Shown here: positions 1 to 8,346 of the stretch, one piece after another | Numbering within the stretch: position 1 is the first letter of the stretch | Layout: every line of letters begins with the position of its first letter | Assembly (NCBI GenBank): GCA_934089275.1 | Contig: CAKOJJ010000003.1 | Location: 1 to 64,000, forward strand | Reading direction: 5' to 3' | Origin: an uncultured Bacilli bacterium | GTDB taxonomy: Bacteria; Bacillota_I; Bacilli_A; RF39; UBA660 | DNA length: 64,000 nt | Translations under genes and position numbers: made by a program | The notes under the pieces: model-generated | Seen by the model: only the letters and a program-made list of their open reading frames with translations | What the model was told of the DNA's origin: nothing | The model's database searches: none

Positions 1-17
1 TAGAGCTTTTTTTTATT
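1..17 (+). terminator. 3' half of a terminator of an upstream gene
   Basis: The window opens with AGAGC followed by a run of T, which looks like the downstream arm and U-tract of an intrinsic terminator whose upstream arm lies outside the window. Only half is visible, so this is an inference. Confidence 0.35.
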
Positions 18-34
18 ATTTTTACAAAATAAAA

Positions 35-65
35 GACAAATAAGTAAAATGTTTACCTATTTGTC
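35..65. repeat. long near-perfect inverted repeat
   Basis: Positions 35-48 and 52-65 form a 14-bp inverted repeat (GACAAATAAGTAAA against TTTACCTATTTGTC) with one mismatch and a 3-nt loop. No T-run follows directly; a separate terminator hairpin lies at 75-106. It could be a 3'-UTR stem, part of a small RNA or an operator. No gene overlaps it. Confidence 0.5.
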
Positions 66-74
66 AACAGTCTG

Positions 75-106
75 AAACTACTTTTAATTTAATAAAAGTA
101 GTTTTT
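75..106 (+). terminator. intrinsic terminator
   Basis: AAACTACTTTT pairs with AAAAGTAGTTT across an AT-rich loop, followed by a T-run on the + strand. It would stop + strand transcription arriving from left of the window, ahead of the convergent tRNA-Leu. Confidence 0.65.
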
Positions 107-141
107 ATGTTATCTCAATATGTTTGAGTTTAAATTCAATA

Positions 142-228
142 TGGTGCCCATGGCCGGACTTGAACCGGCACGATATTGCTATCATTGGATTTTGAGTCCA
201 ACGTGTCTACCAATTCCACCACATAGGC
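142..228 (-). tRNA. tRNA-Leu (anticodon CAA)
   Basis: On the minus strand the acceptor arms GCCTATG and CATGGGC pair (one G-U), the discriminator is A and CCA is encoded. The anticodon loop reads CTCAAAA on a TTGGA/TCCAA stem, giving CAA, which reads Leu codon UUG. The roughly 87-nt length with a long variable arm is normal for class II tRNA-Leu. Confidence 0.93.
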
Positions 229-355
229 ATGTATACATTATATCATAAATAAATTTAGTTTTGTATAAAATTTTTTTATATTAAATAATTTGTTTTTTTA
301 ATTAATTGTATTTTAGAGTTTTATGTTATAATGATTGCTATGAGGGAGTTTTATT

Positions 356-787
356 ATGAAGGTATTAATTGTTGATGATTTATTTACAAAACAAATTCAA
401 GCAGTAAAAGCATTAAATGATTTTGATGTGGTAGATTTTGATACTGCTGAATGTGTAATGGAAGGTTTATTAAATCTAGAGAGTATGGATTATGATTTAA
501 TTATAATAGATATGGGATTGCCTATTCGTCGTGGTGAACCTGTACAAAATGAAAGAGAAGGTTTTAGACTATTACAAGAATTGGTTAATGAAGAAGTATT
601 CGTTCCAACGATTGTTTTTTCTTCAACAGATTTAGGTCAAGAGAGAAGTGATTATTTAAAAGAAGCAGGATATCCATTTTTAGGACAAGCATTTGATGAC
701 GCAGAGTTGAGAGAACACTTGCAAAATTTTATATTATCAGAAAAAGAATTTGATCAACAAAAAAAACAATTACTTGGAGAAGAGTAA
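356..787 (+). CDS. orphan receiver-domain protein (degenerate CheY-like)
   Basis: A stand-alone 143-residue receiver domain with no output domain. The acidic pair D7/D8 follows the first beta strand, the phospho-acceptor candidate is D52 in the strand LIIIDMG, and S89/S90 sit where the conserved Ser/Thr belongs. The usual lysine of the K-P-F motif appears to be Gln (Q111 in FLGQAF), so phosphorylation-linked switching may be altered or absent. It has a good ribosome site (GAGGGAG, 342-348) and a TATAAT box at 327-332. No histidine kinase is nearby, so its partner is unknown. It is probably a cytoplasmic regulator or pseudo-receiver. Confidence 0.75.
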   Translation: MKVLIVDDLFTKQIQAVKALNDFDVVDFDTAECVMEGLLNLESMDYDLIIIDMGLPIRRGEPVQNEREGFRLLQELVNEEVFVPTIVFSSTDLGQERSDYLKEAGYPFLGQAFDDAELREHLQNFILSEKEFDQQKKQLLGEE

Positions 788-869
788 AAGTTAATATAAT
801 TAAAGTATGACAAAAGAAGAAAAAACACGATGAGTAGGTAATAATATTATTAAGAGAGTATGTGATTAA

Positions 870-1583
870 ATGAAACTAGTAGTTAATGATGTGTTTAAAA
901 GTTTTGATAGTAAAAAGGTTTTGAAAGGATCGACTTTTACTTTTGAAGAAGGAAAAATTTATGGTCTATTAGGTAGAAATGGAGCAGGTAAAACAACTTT
1001 ATTTAATATAATAAGTAAAGATGTCTTGTTTGATAAAGGTGAAATTTATTTAATAGATGATAAAAAACAAAGAGAATTAAGTGAAGAGGATATTGGTTAT
1101 GTTATTTCGACACCCAATGTGCCAGCATTTTTAACAGCACGTGAGTTCTTAAAATTTTTTATAGAAATCAATGACGATAAAATAAAAGATAAGAAAACAA
1201 TTGATGAATATTTTGATATTATTGGTATTGATAGTAGTGACAGGGATAAACTATTGAAAGATTATTCTCATGGAATGAAAAATAAAATGCAAATGTTAAT
1301 AAATTTTATAGTAAAACCAAAAATATTACTTTTAGATGAACCTTTAACAAGTTTAGACGTTGTTGTTGCAGAAGAGATGAAAACTATATTAAAAGAAATG
1401 AAGAAAGATTCTATATTAATTCTTTCTACACATATTATGGAACTTGCTTTATCTTTGTGTGATAAAATAGTTATTCTTACTAATGGAGTTTTAGAAACTG
1501 TTGATAAAAATAATCAAAGTGAAGCTGAGTTTAAACAATATATTATTCAAAAGTTAAAGGATGAGCAAAATTATGAAGAATAG
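870..1583 (+). CDS. ABC transporter ATP-binding protein
   Basis: A 237-residue ABC ATPase of single-domain exporter size. Walker A is GRNGAGKT (35-42), the signature is a variant SHGMK (133-137), Walker B is KILLLDEP (151-158) and the switch histidine is H188 in LSTH. It should power the membrane protein that follows, with which it overlaps by about 23 nt, indicating translational coupling. The substrate cannot be read from sequence; two-gene exporters of this type in Firmicutes often handle peptides or antimicrobials, which is only a general expectation. No regulator is adjacent. Confidence 0.88.
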   Translation: MKLVVNDVFKSFDSKKVLKGSTFTFEEGKIYGLLGRNGAGKTTLFNIISKDVLFDKGEIYLIDDKKQRELSEEDIGYVISTPNVPAFLTAREFLKFFIEINDDKIKDKKTIDEYFDIIGIDSSDRDKLLKDYSHGMKNKMQMLINFIVKPKILLLDEPLTSLDVVVAEEMKTILKEMKKDSILILSTHIMELALSLCDKIVILTNGVLETVDKNNQSEAEFKQYIIQKLKDEQNYEE

Positions 1584-3144
1584 TTTTATAACTTCTTATA
1601 AAGTTAAGATGGCTTATCGATTAAATACAATAATATATTCTTTAAAACAATTTCCAATAATAAATAGAATAATACCAAATGGTTTATATGGAAATGATGG
1701 TCTAAAAGCACTTGGGTACATAATAAGTTTTGGATATGAATTATTTTCTATGTTAGTATGGAAAATTATATATGTGTTTTTAATGTTATATTTGCCTCTA
1801 AGCGTTATGAATTTTTTAAACGTTGGTAGTATTTTAAATACATTCTTGTGTTTATCAATTATTGGTGGAATACTTAATAATTATATTTTTAATGAATCTA
1901 ATGATAAATATTATTTGATGATAATTATGAAAATGAATGCTAAAAAATATACAATATCGAATTATATTTTCTATTTGTTAAAACTTGTTTTAGGATTTCT
2001 ATTAGTTAATTTAGTATTCTTTATGCTTTTAAAAATAAATATTATATATGCTGTTTTTATAACTATATTTATTTATAGTGTTAAAGTCAATGTTACAGCA
2101 TATTTGTTAAAATTATATAAAAATAATTTAAATATTGATTCCAGTAAAAAATTTAATATTATTAAATGGGCTATTATTTTATTTATGATTGTACTTGCAT
2201 ATATAATTCCATTTTTTAACTTTACTTTGCCAACAATTTTTTATCTATTAATATTTTTAATATCTTTTGGTTTATCAATTTTTTCTTTAAGATATATATT
2301 AAAATACGATTATTATTATCAAATATATCATAATATTTTAAATCAAAATGATATGGATGATTTAAAAAATAGTCAATTAGATGAAACCAAAACTGCAGTT
2401 CTTAATATTATAGCTAACAATAATTATAATTCTAATAAAAAAGGGTATGCCTATTTCAATGATCTGTTTATGAAAAGACATAACAAAGTATTAAATAAAT
2501 TTGCTAGAAATACGACATATGTTATTATTGGAGTTACGATTTTAGCAACTCTTATAGTATTAATAAGTTCTGATTTACGAGAAATAATTAATCAACAAAT
2601 AATATATATTTTGCCAGTTTTGTTATTTTTAATGTATTTTTTAAATACTGGTCAAAGAGTTGCAAAGATTCTATTTATGAATTGTGATGCAGCAATGTTA
2701 ACTTTTAGTTTTTATAGAAGAAAAGATGTTATTCTATCTTTATTCAAAGAAAGATTAAAAAGTATTGTTGGAATGAATTTAATACCTTCTTTATTTTTAT
2801 CATTGGGACTTAATTTAGTTTTGTTTGTTAGTGGAGGAACAAATAATATTTTTAATTATGTTTTGATATTTTTAGCAGTAAATGCAATGAGTGTATTCTT
2901 TTCAGTTCATAATTTAGTAATTTACTATTTACTTCAACCATACAACTCCAATAGTGATATTAAAGGATCAAGTTATCGTTTTGTTTCGGTTGCAACTTAT
3001 TATGTTTGTTATTATGTAAATGAACTTCACATAAACGTATATAATTTTGGCATCTTTATGACTTTATTTAGTATAATTTATGTAGTTGTTTCTTTAATCT
3101 TAGTATACAAGTTTGCGTATAAAACTTTCAAAATTAGAGCTTAA
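1561..3144 (+). CDS. ABC transporter permease, polytopic membrane protein
   Basis: A 527-residue hydrophobic protein with many predicted membrane segments, starting inside the 3' end of the ATPase gene. It is the obvious membrane partner of that ATPase; the fold looks like the large ABC-2-type permeases of Firmicutes, but I recognise no specific family motif. An alternative start at ATG 1573 lies 12 nt after the AAAGG at 1556-1560. The stop codon is inside the terminator hairpin at 3136-3173. Confidence 0.75.
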   Translation: MSKIMKNSFITSYKVKMAYRLNTIIYSLKQFPIINRIIPNGLYGNDGLKALGYIISFGYELFSMLVWKIIYVFLMLYLPLSVMNFLNVGSILNTFLCLSIIGGILNNYIFNESNDKYYLMIIMKMNAKKYTISNYIFYLLKLVLGFLLVNLVFFMLLKINIIYAVFITIFIYSVKVNVTAYLLKLYKNNLNIDSSKKFNIIKWAIILFMIVLAYIIPFFNFTLPTIFYLLIFLISFGLSIFSLRYILKYDYYYQIYHNILNQNDMDDLKNSQLDETKTAVLNIIANNNYNSNKKGYAYFNDLFMKRHNKVLNKFARNTTYVIIGVTILATLIVLISSDLREIINQQIIYILPVLLFLMYFLNTGQRVAKILFMNCDAAMLTFSFYRRKDVILSLFKERLKSIVGMNLIPSLFLSLGLNLVLFVSGGTNNIFNYVLIFLAVNAMSVFFSVHNLVIYYLLQPYNSNSDIKGSSYRFVSVATYYVCYYVNELHINVYNFGIFMTLFSIIYVVVSLILVYKFAYKTFKIRA

Positions 3145-3173
3145 GTAATTATTTACTTTTTGCTCTTTTTTTT
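3136..3173 (+). terminator. intrinsic terminator of the ABC operon
   Basis: AGAGC...GCTCT with an inner AAGTAA/TTACTT pairing, followed by eight T residues. Confidence 0.75.
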
Positions 3174-3192
3174 GTATATTAGATATAGATAT

Positions 3193-3268
3193 GCCGACTT
3201 AGCTCAGCTGGTAGAGCAACGCCCTCGTAACGCGTAGGTCGTAGGTTCGAATCCTATAGTCGGCACCA
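3193..3268 (+). tRNA. tRNA-Thr (anticodon CGT)
   Basis: A complete cloverleaf: GCCGACT/AGTCGGC acceptor, D-arm GCTC/GAGC, T-arm GTAGG TTCGAAT CCTAT, and encoded CCA. The anticodon loop is CTCGTAA, giving CGT (Thr codon ACG). The innermost anticodon-stem pair looks like a C-C mismatch, which is unusual. Confidence 0.93.
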
Positions 3269-3626
3269 GATTGAAACTTAACTCGAACTTTTCGAGAAAA
3301 CATAAAAACTATTCTCAAATTATATTGAAAGTAGTTTTATTTTGGAATAAAATAGTATTTTTTTTGAAACTATTCTTGAAAAGCATTTTACTTAAATTAC
3401 AAGATTCTATTGATTTTAATAATCTATTTTTATACACTAAGTATGTAGAATTATACAAATGAAATATATTTCTAAAATAAATGCAGTTTATTGATGAATC
3501 GAGAAAAAAGATAGTATAAATCAAATTTGAGATGTTAAAGATAATTAAATAAAATAGATTTTCAAGTTTGATGTATTTAACAGAGAATATTTAAAAGAAT
3601 TTTTTATTATTAAGGAAGTGTTGATA
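3269..3626. other. gene-free AT-rich interval
   Basis: I see no convincing gene on either strand; the short open frames here are AT-rich chance ORFs without ribosome sites. A small inverted repeat CTCGAA-ctt-TTCGAG sits at about 3281-3295 just after the tRNA. No repeat of the tRNA 3' end was noticed elsewhere in the window, so there is no support for an attachment site. Confidence 0.5.
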
Positions 3627-4343
3627 ATGATTGGAGATTACGAAATAACAATTGATGATATGCAACATAATTATTTCCATTTTACTTCAAGCAAAAATTT
3701 ACAATCAATAAAACAAAATGGTCTTATTCCAAAAATCGGAAAGAATGCTAAATTTATAGAAAAATCAGAAAAAGTTTTCTTTGTTGAAGGATTAGACAAT
3801 TTATTGATTCTATTTGATTGTTGGATAAATTGTTATTATTACATTCCAAGAATAACATTTATTTACGCTTTAGGAGCTCGCCTTTTAATGCAAAAATGGT
3901 TTCCACAAATTATTGCAGATGTATATTTTGGAGCATTAAAAAAAACAAAAATTCATAGAAAAAGAGCATACAAAGTCTTTGATAAAATATTAAGTGAGTC
4001 GGTTTTGCTTAAATTGGATTTAAAAGAAAATGTTGATTTTCGATATAACGATATAGATGAAATTAAATCCAAAAATTATAAAAAAAGGCATTTAGAACTG
4101 ATGGGTTATTCCAAAAAATATTCTTCATTAGAAAATAATTATATGGATAAATGGAATATGCATTGTAAATCTAACCATATTATAAAAAGTGATAAAATAA
4201 AAGTATGCTCTTTAAACACTTCTTGCAAATTAGAAGATATTTTTTGCTATGCAATAAAGCAAACTACAATTGATTTGAAAAACATTTGTCCAAAATTATA
4301 TGATTACTTAGTCAATCATTATAATCAATCTATTAAAGATTAA
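3627..4343 (+). CDS. hypothetical protein with an ART/Tpt1-like N-terminal motif
   Basis: The start at ATG 3627 is chosen because TAAGGAAG (3611-3618) sits 8 nt upstream; 238 residues. Near the N-terminus it has the pattern 'HFTSSKNLQSIKQNGLIP' followed by 'KVFFVEG', which resembles the NAD-binding entry of ADP-ribosyltransferase and RNA 2'-phosphotransferase folds (H-[FY]-T...I...G-[LI]...FF). The rest is Lys/Tyr-rich and not recognised. The same kind of N-terminus occurs in the surface-protein gene at 42287. Catalytic activity is not shown; this is an inference from a weak motif. It stands alone, downstream of tRNA-Thr. Confidence 0.55.
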   Translation: MIGDYEITIDDMQHNYFHFTSSKNLQSIKQNGLIPKIGKNAKFIEKSEKVFFVEGLDNLLILFDCWINCYYYIPRITFIYALGARLLMQKWFPQIIADVYFGALKKTKIHRKRAYKVFDKILSESVLLKLDLKENVDFRYNDIDEIKSKNYKKRHLELMGYSKKYSSLENNYMDKWNMHCKSNHIIKSDKIKVCSLNTSCKLEDIFCYAIKQTTIDLKNICPKLYDYLVNHYNQSIKD

Positions 4344-4419
4344 ATTTAAACCTTTTAATAACTTGATAATAAGTTCTTATTTAATGCTGTAATAATGTTT
4401 AAGTTGTATTTTTATATAA

Positions 4420-4617
4420 AAAGCTATTAATGCTATGCAAGATGAAATCAATGGGCTGGATGATATATCAAGAACTTTGGTGAAAATATATCTTTTAAAT
4501 AATACTTATAATGATAAGTCAATAGCAGAAAAATATAAGTTAGATTTAAAACAAAAAAGATAATTAATAAAATCAGTTTATCAAAAAGCGAAAAATTTGA
4601 AATATTATTTTATTTAA
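4420..4617 (+). pseudogene. decayed HTH/sigma-like gene fragment with in-frame stop
   Basis: One frame stays coding-like from 4420 to 4617 except for TAA at 4561-4563. Before the stop it reads like a helical segment ending 'DKSIAEKYKLDLKQKR', and after it continues 'LIKSVYQKAKNLKYY'. This resembles the helix-turn-helix end of a sigma-70-type or HTH protein split by a nonsense mutation. No good ribosome site precedes ATG 4435. I treat it as a relic; the parent gene is unknown. Confidence 0.35.
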
Positions 4618-4729
4618 AATAAATCAATAAAATGTAAATTTTATTGAAAAATTTTTTGTTAATAAAAAATATATGTAATAATTTTTCTAGTGAGATATGA
4701 TTCTCGTTAGAAAGAAATGGTGATAAAAT

Positions 4730-5152
4730 ATGACTAAAATTACTAAAAACATTGTAAAATGTGCAGTATGTGGGGCAGAAAGCGAACAACTTCTTGTTCA
4801 CAGTGTTAACTATTTAATAGGATCAAAAGAAGATAATGATGCTTTGATGAATAATAAGCAAAAATGTTTAAAATGTGGATATGAAAACCGTGACATCAGT
4901 AAAATTGATGAGAACTTAGTAAAAGTAAGTAAATTATTAAATTTAACTTTAAGTGAAACAGTAGAAAATAGTAAAAAATTAAATGATACAACAACATATT
5001 ATTGTAATCCAATAGGAGGTGGAATTAGTTTAATTGCTGATGTAAACGGAAATTATTTAATTGCAACTTCAAATATAAGTTTTGAAAAGTTACTTGAAGA
5101 ATTTCAAAAAGGAGATAGAAACAGAAATTTTGACACTGATGAAGGCAAATAA
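4730..5152 (+). CDS. small zinc-ribbon protein, function unknown
   Basis: 140 residues with two CxxC knuckles (C11/C14 and C46/C49), which should bind one Zn ion in an N-terminal ribbon. The C-terminal half is soluble and unrecognised. The ribosome site GGTGAT lies 7-8 nt before the ATG. It stands as a single gene before the CmpB-like gene; role unknown. Confidence 0.6.
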   Translation: MTKITKNIVKCAVCGAESEQLLVHSVNYLIGSKEDNDALMNNKQKCLKCGYENRDISKIDENLVKVSKLLNLTLSETVENSKKLNDTTTYYCNPIGGGISLIADVNGNYLIATSNISFEKLLEEFQKGDRNRNFDTDEGK

Positions 5153-5255
5153 TTTTTTATCAAAAAGAAGTTAATAAATACAAAATATTATTGTATGTTA
5201 AGTTAATTAGTAGTATAGGAACTTTAATTTAGTTGATACTATTAATGGTGATAAA

Positions 5256-5765
5256 ATGTATTATATAAATTTATTTTTTATATTTTCAATATTTGGTTAT
5301 ATTATGGAAAGTTTTTGGAATCTTTTTTGTAAATCGAAGTTTGGAAGTGGAATTCTTTATTTACCTTGGACTCCAATATATGGATTTGGAGCAGTTTTAA
5401 TAATTTTTGTTTTTAATCTTATTCAAAAATATATTCATGTTGCTGGTTGGTTAAATTGTATATTTTTAGCTTTAATTATGATGGTTTTGTTAACCATAAT
5501 TGAGTTTATTGGTGGGATATTTATTGAAAAAGTATTTCATAAAACTTTTTGGGATTATAGACCATTTAAATATAATGTTGGTAAATATATTTCATTAGAG
5601 ATTTCTCTTATATGGGCTTTTTCTTCAGTTATATTAGCATATATAGTTGAACCTCTTTTAAAACCTTATATAAAAGTTATTCCATCGTATATAACCATTA
5701 CTTTTATTTGTTTGTTTATAATCGATAATATATTTACTTATATTGGTGGTAAAGTTCATAAATAG
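5256..5765 (+). CDS. putative ABC transporter type IV-like membrane protein (CmpB/PF06541-like)
   Basis: 169 residues with about four to five membrane helices. It shows hallmarks of the CmpB-like family: 'GSGILYLPWTPIYGFG' near residue 30, 'EFIGGIFIEKVF' in the middle, and 'WDYRPFKYNVGKYISLE' after it. The family is annotated as a putative ABC-transporter component, but no ATPase is adjacent and its molecular role is unproven. The GGTGAT ribosome site is 7 nt upstream. Confidence 0.75.
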   Translation: MYYINLFFIFSIFGYIMESFWNLFCKSKFGSGILYLPWTPIYGFGAVLIIFVFNLIQKYIHVAGWLNCIFLALIMMVLLTIIEFIGGIFIEKVFHKTFWDYRPFKYNVGKYISLEISLIWAFSSVILAYIVEPLLKPYIKVIPSYITITFICLFIIDNIFTYIGGKVHK

Positions 5766-5808
5766 TATAGAATTGAAATCATTGGTTAAAATAAATATAG
5801 GTGATATT

Positions 5809-6240
5809 ATGGAAGAAAATATAAATGTATTAGATGAATTAAATAAGGGTGCTTGTATGGGAATGGATTCCATTGACATGATAAAAAATAAAGTACAAAA
5901 TGAAGAGTTTAAAAGAACTCTTGATACAATTTATAAAAAATATGAAGAAATATCTAGAAAAATAAATAAGCTTTATTATAAGTATGATCATGTTGATGAT
6001 CCAAAAGAAACAAATGCAATTAATAAAGCAATGTTATGGTCAGGAATTGAGATGAAAACGATTGCTGATACAAGTGATTCTAAACTTGCTGAACTATTAT
6101 TAAATGGAACTAATATGGGAATAATTGAAGGTAGAAAAATATTTAATAATAAATCAATGGATATTGAAGTTGAAGATATTACAAAAGAATTTATTAGAAT
6201 GCAAGAAGATAGTGTTGAAACTTTAAAGCAATACCTATGA
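5809..6240 (+). CDS. four-helix-bundle protein, DUF2383-like
   Basis: The start at ATG 5809 follows the ribosome site AGGTGAT (5799-5805); 143 residues. Helical, acidic and soluble, with the order N-terminal 'LDELNKGACMGMDSIDMI', a central amphipathic pair and 'LLLNGTNMGIIEGRK', resembling the ferritin-like DUF2383/PA2169 group. That assignment is tentative and function is unknown. The gene ends in TGA inside a terminator stem and overlaps the tail of the convergent gene at 6235-6609. Confidence 0.55.
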   Translation: MEENINVLDELNKGACMGMDSIDMIKNKVQNEEFKRTLDTIYKKYEEISRKINKLYYKYDHVDDPKETNAINKAMLWSGIEMKTIADTSDSKLAELLLNGTNMGIIEGRKIFNNKSMDIEVEDITKEFIRMQEDSVETLKQYL

Positions 6241-6257
6241 ATCAGGATTGCTTTTTT
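6225..6257 (+). terminator. intrinsic terminator overlapping the stop codon
   Basis: AAAGCAAT (6225-6232) pairs with ATTGCTTT (6247-6254) followed by T residues. The TGA stop of the 5809 gene lies in the loop. Confidence 0.65.
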
Positions 6258-6609
6258 TATGAAAACTAGTTTTATAGAAACTTAGAATATTATCATTAGA
6301 ATTGCCTTTTAAAATATTTGCTATTTCAGCTAAATAATCTAACTCATCAACAAAGTACACAGCGGGAATTACATATACATCTTTTAAAGATTTTAAATAT
6401 TCTTTTAAATTTGCAAAATCTAATGAATAGAAAAGTTGAAAATAAGTATCAGCTTTTTCTAAATTTAAATCATCTTGGCTATTTACTAAATGAAAAATAA
6501 TATCGTCATTTAAACATAATTCTTTTAATAAATTTATTAGTTCATTATAGTCTTCTTCTGTTTGAATGTTTTTTAAGATATTTATAAAAACTAATGCTAA
6601 ATAAGTCAA
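6235..6609 (-). CDS. hypothetical protein
   Basis: 124 residues, acidic and mostly helical, with no recognised domain. It starts with TTG (6607-6609 on the minus strand) preceded by GAGAGGA about 8 nt away. It overlaps the convergent DUF2383-like gene by 6 nt. The amino-acid composition looks like a real soluble protein, but the function cannot be inferred. Confidence 0.5.
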   Translation of the reverse strand: MTYLALVFINILKNIQTEEDYNELINLLKELCLNDDIIFHLVNSQDDLNLEKADTYFQLFYSLDFANLKEYLKSLKDVYVIPAVYFVDELDYLAEIANILKGNSNDNILSFYKTSFHKKSNPDS

Positions 6610-6734
6610 TTTTATTATCCTCTCTAATAAAATATATAAATGTTATGTTAGTATTATTACTACAATTAGTGGAAAAATAATCAAAATTGTGGTAAGATTT
6701 ATATCTGCTGTGAAAAAAGAATTGAGGGAACTTT

Positions 6735-7796
6735 ATGACTTTAAGTGTGTTAAATACTTTTTATGATTCAATTGTAAAAGAAGCTGCAAATGGTAGAATA
6801 GATTGTTATTTTAAATTTAATGTTTGTTTTGGAACGTATATAAAAGATTTAGATGTTTTTGTTCCAGCTAAAATAAAAAATAGAAATTATTTGATTCCAA
6901 TATTAATCATAAGTGATTTTAAGAAGTTTAGTAACTTGTTAGTTCAATATGTTGAATTAGCTTTAGAATGTTATAAAGATGAACCTTATTTAAAAGAGTT
7001 AGATACATTAGAAAATAGTTTTCTATATAAACAAAAAATGATTCTTTGTTTATTATGGAGTAATGCAACTATTAATGATTTTAATAATCCTGAGGAATAT
7101 TTGAGAAAAAAAATAAATTTTATGAAAAACCTTATGGAAGAAAAAATTGATATGGGTTTTTCAAGTGTTTTAAAAGCTAATTTGGAATGTAAAATTTTTA
7201 AAGATAGAATTTATAATGAAACGCCAAATTCAATTGTTTTTAGAGCTTATTTAAATGATAGTGAATATTATTTTCCAGTTATTAGATTTGGTATAAGTGA
7301 TGATGTTGTATATATTTATGCAATGCAAAAGAATAAATCTTTTGTTGGTGAAGAAAGTTTTTCTAAGAAAATCAATAGACAGCTTTATAAAGCTAATGAA
7401 GCAGTTGATATTAATGACAAAAGATATCCAAACATTATGGATGTAACTTCTTCTTTTGTGGTGGCAGGAGATTTATTTGTTTGGCTTTTTAAAGAACTAG
7501 GTTATGAAAATTTTGAAATTGTTTCTTCATTGCCAGTTAGGTGGAATTCCAAAAATATTAAAAATCAAAGAAATGGATTTGCTGGATTAACATTAAAAGA
7601 GAAACAGGATTACGAAAACGCTACTAAAAAGTTTTTTAATACTTTTAGAAGAATAAGTTATCATAATTATGATTTATATACTTTACAAAATGGTGAGAGT
7701 TTAGAACTTAAAGTTGCTGAATCTGAAGGATGTGCAAACAATAAAATCTTTAGTGAAATAAGAGATTTGGCTAAAAATAATAGAAGTTCTAACTAA
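6735..7796 (+). CDS. hypothetical protein, 353 residues
   Basis: A soluble protein without membrane segments or a recognised motif. A GAGGGAA ribosome site precedes the ATG. The middle contains 'VDINDKRYPNIMDVTSSFVVAGDLFVWLFKELGYENFEIVSSLPVRW', which looks like a folded core rather than low complexity (positions roughly 230-275). No neighbour suggests a role. Confidence 0.6.
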   Translation: MTLSVLNTFYDSIVKEAANGRIDCYFKFNVCFGTYIKDLDVFVPAKIKNRNYLIPILIISDFKKFSNLLVQYVELALECYKDEPYLKELDTLENSFLYKQKMILCLLWSNATINDFNNPEEYLRKKINFMKNLMEEKIDMGFSSVLKANLECKIFKDRIYNETPNSIVFRAYLNDSEYYFPVIRFGISDDVVYIYAMQKNKSFVGEESFSKKINRQLYKANEAVDINDKRYPNIMDVTSSFVVAGDLFVWLFKELGYENFEIVSSLPVRWNSKNIKNQRNGFAGLTLKEKQDYENATKKFFNTFRRISYHNYDLYTLQNGESLELKVAESEGCANNKIFSEIRDLAKNNRSSN

Positions 7797-7860
7797 GTAA
7801 TTTATAATAGTCCAATTTATAGCTTTATGCATACTATAAACTAGAAAGGAATTGACTATT

Positions 7861-8148
7861 ATGAATCCAAGATGTTATGAAACTGAAAATATGGATATGA
7901 ATATGGGAATGGATCCTGATATGATGAATAACAATGGTATGTGTGGTTGTGCATGTCCTCCAGTATATGAATGTCCACAAGAAAGAGTATGTACTAGAGT
8001 AATTGTACATGAAGTTCCTCATGTAATGCCAATCCATACTAAGATCATAAATCATCACGTTTATAAACATTCTTATACTCCTTGTTATACAATGAGTGAA
8101 TGTGATACTTGTGAAAACGTTTATGATCCATGTTGTAAAAACTTCTAG
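7861..8148 (+). CDS. CotD-like spore coat protein (putative)
   Basis: 95 residues starting at ATG 7861 after GAAAGGA (7844-7850). The N-terminus is Met/Asn-rich with a CGCACPP cluster. The second half has 'HVMPIHTKIINHHVYKHSY', matching the His-rich 'H.HPSHTT.VNHHVYKH' core of spore coat protein D, and the C-terminus adds paired cysteines. Coat proteins of this kind cross-link in the outer spore coat. The match is by motif only. With spoIIGA and sigE at 32.5-33.9 kb it supports sporulation ability. It is single-cistron and followed directly by a terminator. Confidence 0.65.
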   Translation: MNPRCYETENMDMNMGMDPDMMNNNGMCGCACPPVYECPQERVCTRVIVHEVPHVMPIHTKIINHHVYKHSYTPCYTMSECDTCENVYDPCCKNF

Positions 8149-8166
8149 AAATAGAAGTTTTTTTAT
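8141..8166 (+). terminator. intrinsic terminator (copy 1 of a repeated hairpin)
   Basis: CTTCTA-gaaa-TAGAAG followed by seven T. The same core sequence recurs at 9128-9153. Confidence 0.75.
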
Positions 8167-8241
8167 GGAAAGTTTTAATAAAAAGTTATGTTTTGTATGG
8201 TATAATGTTTTAAATGCTATTGAGTGATTTGTGGTAAATAA

Positions 8242-8322
8242 ATGATTAAAAATATTATATTTGGTATTGGGGGAATTCTTTTTGATCACAGTAAAGAAAA
8301 TCTAGAGAAAAATTTAAATTAA
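8242..8322 (+). pseudogene. truncated HAD-hydrolase start, 26 codons
   Basis: A short frame encodes 'MIKNIIFGIGGILFDHSKE' and then stops. This copies the first strand and motif I of haloacid dehalogenase phosphatases (MIKNIIFDIGGVLFD...), but the catalytic first Asp is Gly here and nothing of the enzyme follows. It is best read as a remnant of a deleted HAD gene; a peptide gene is less likely since no good ribosome site is present. Confidence 0.45.
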
Positions 8323-8346
8323 ATAATAGTTTAAGGGAGAAAAAAT

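Noticed and set aside
3193..3296. tRNA-Thr as an integration site for a mobile element
   Set aside because: No integrase is nearby and no repeat of the tRNA 3' end was found downstream; the small inverted repeat after it is not evidence of an att site.
3271..3524. Short overlapping open frames on both strands after tRNA-Thr
   Set aside because: They are Phe/Leu/Lys-rich AT-driven frames without ribosome sites or family resemblance, on both strands at once.
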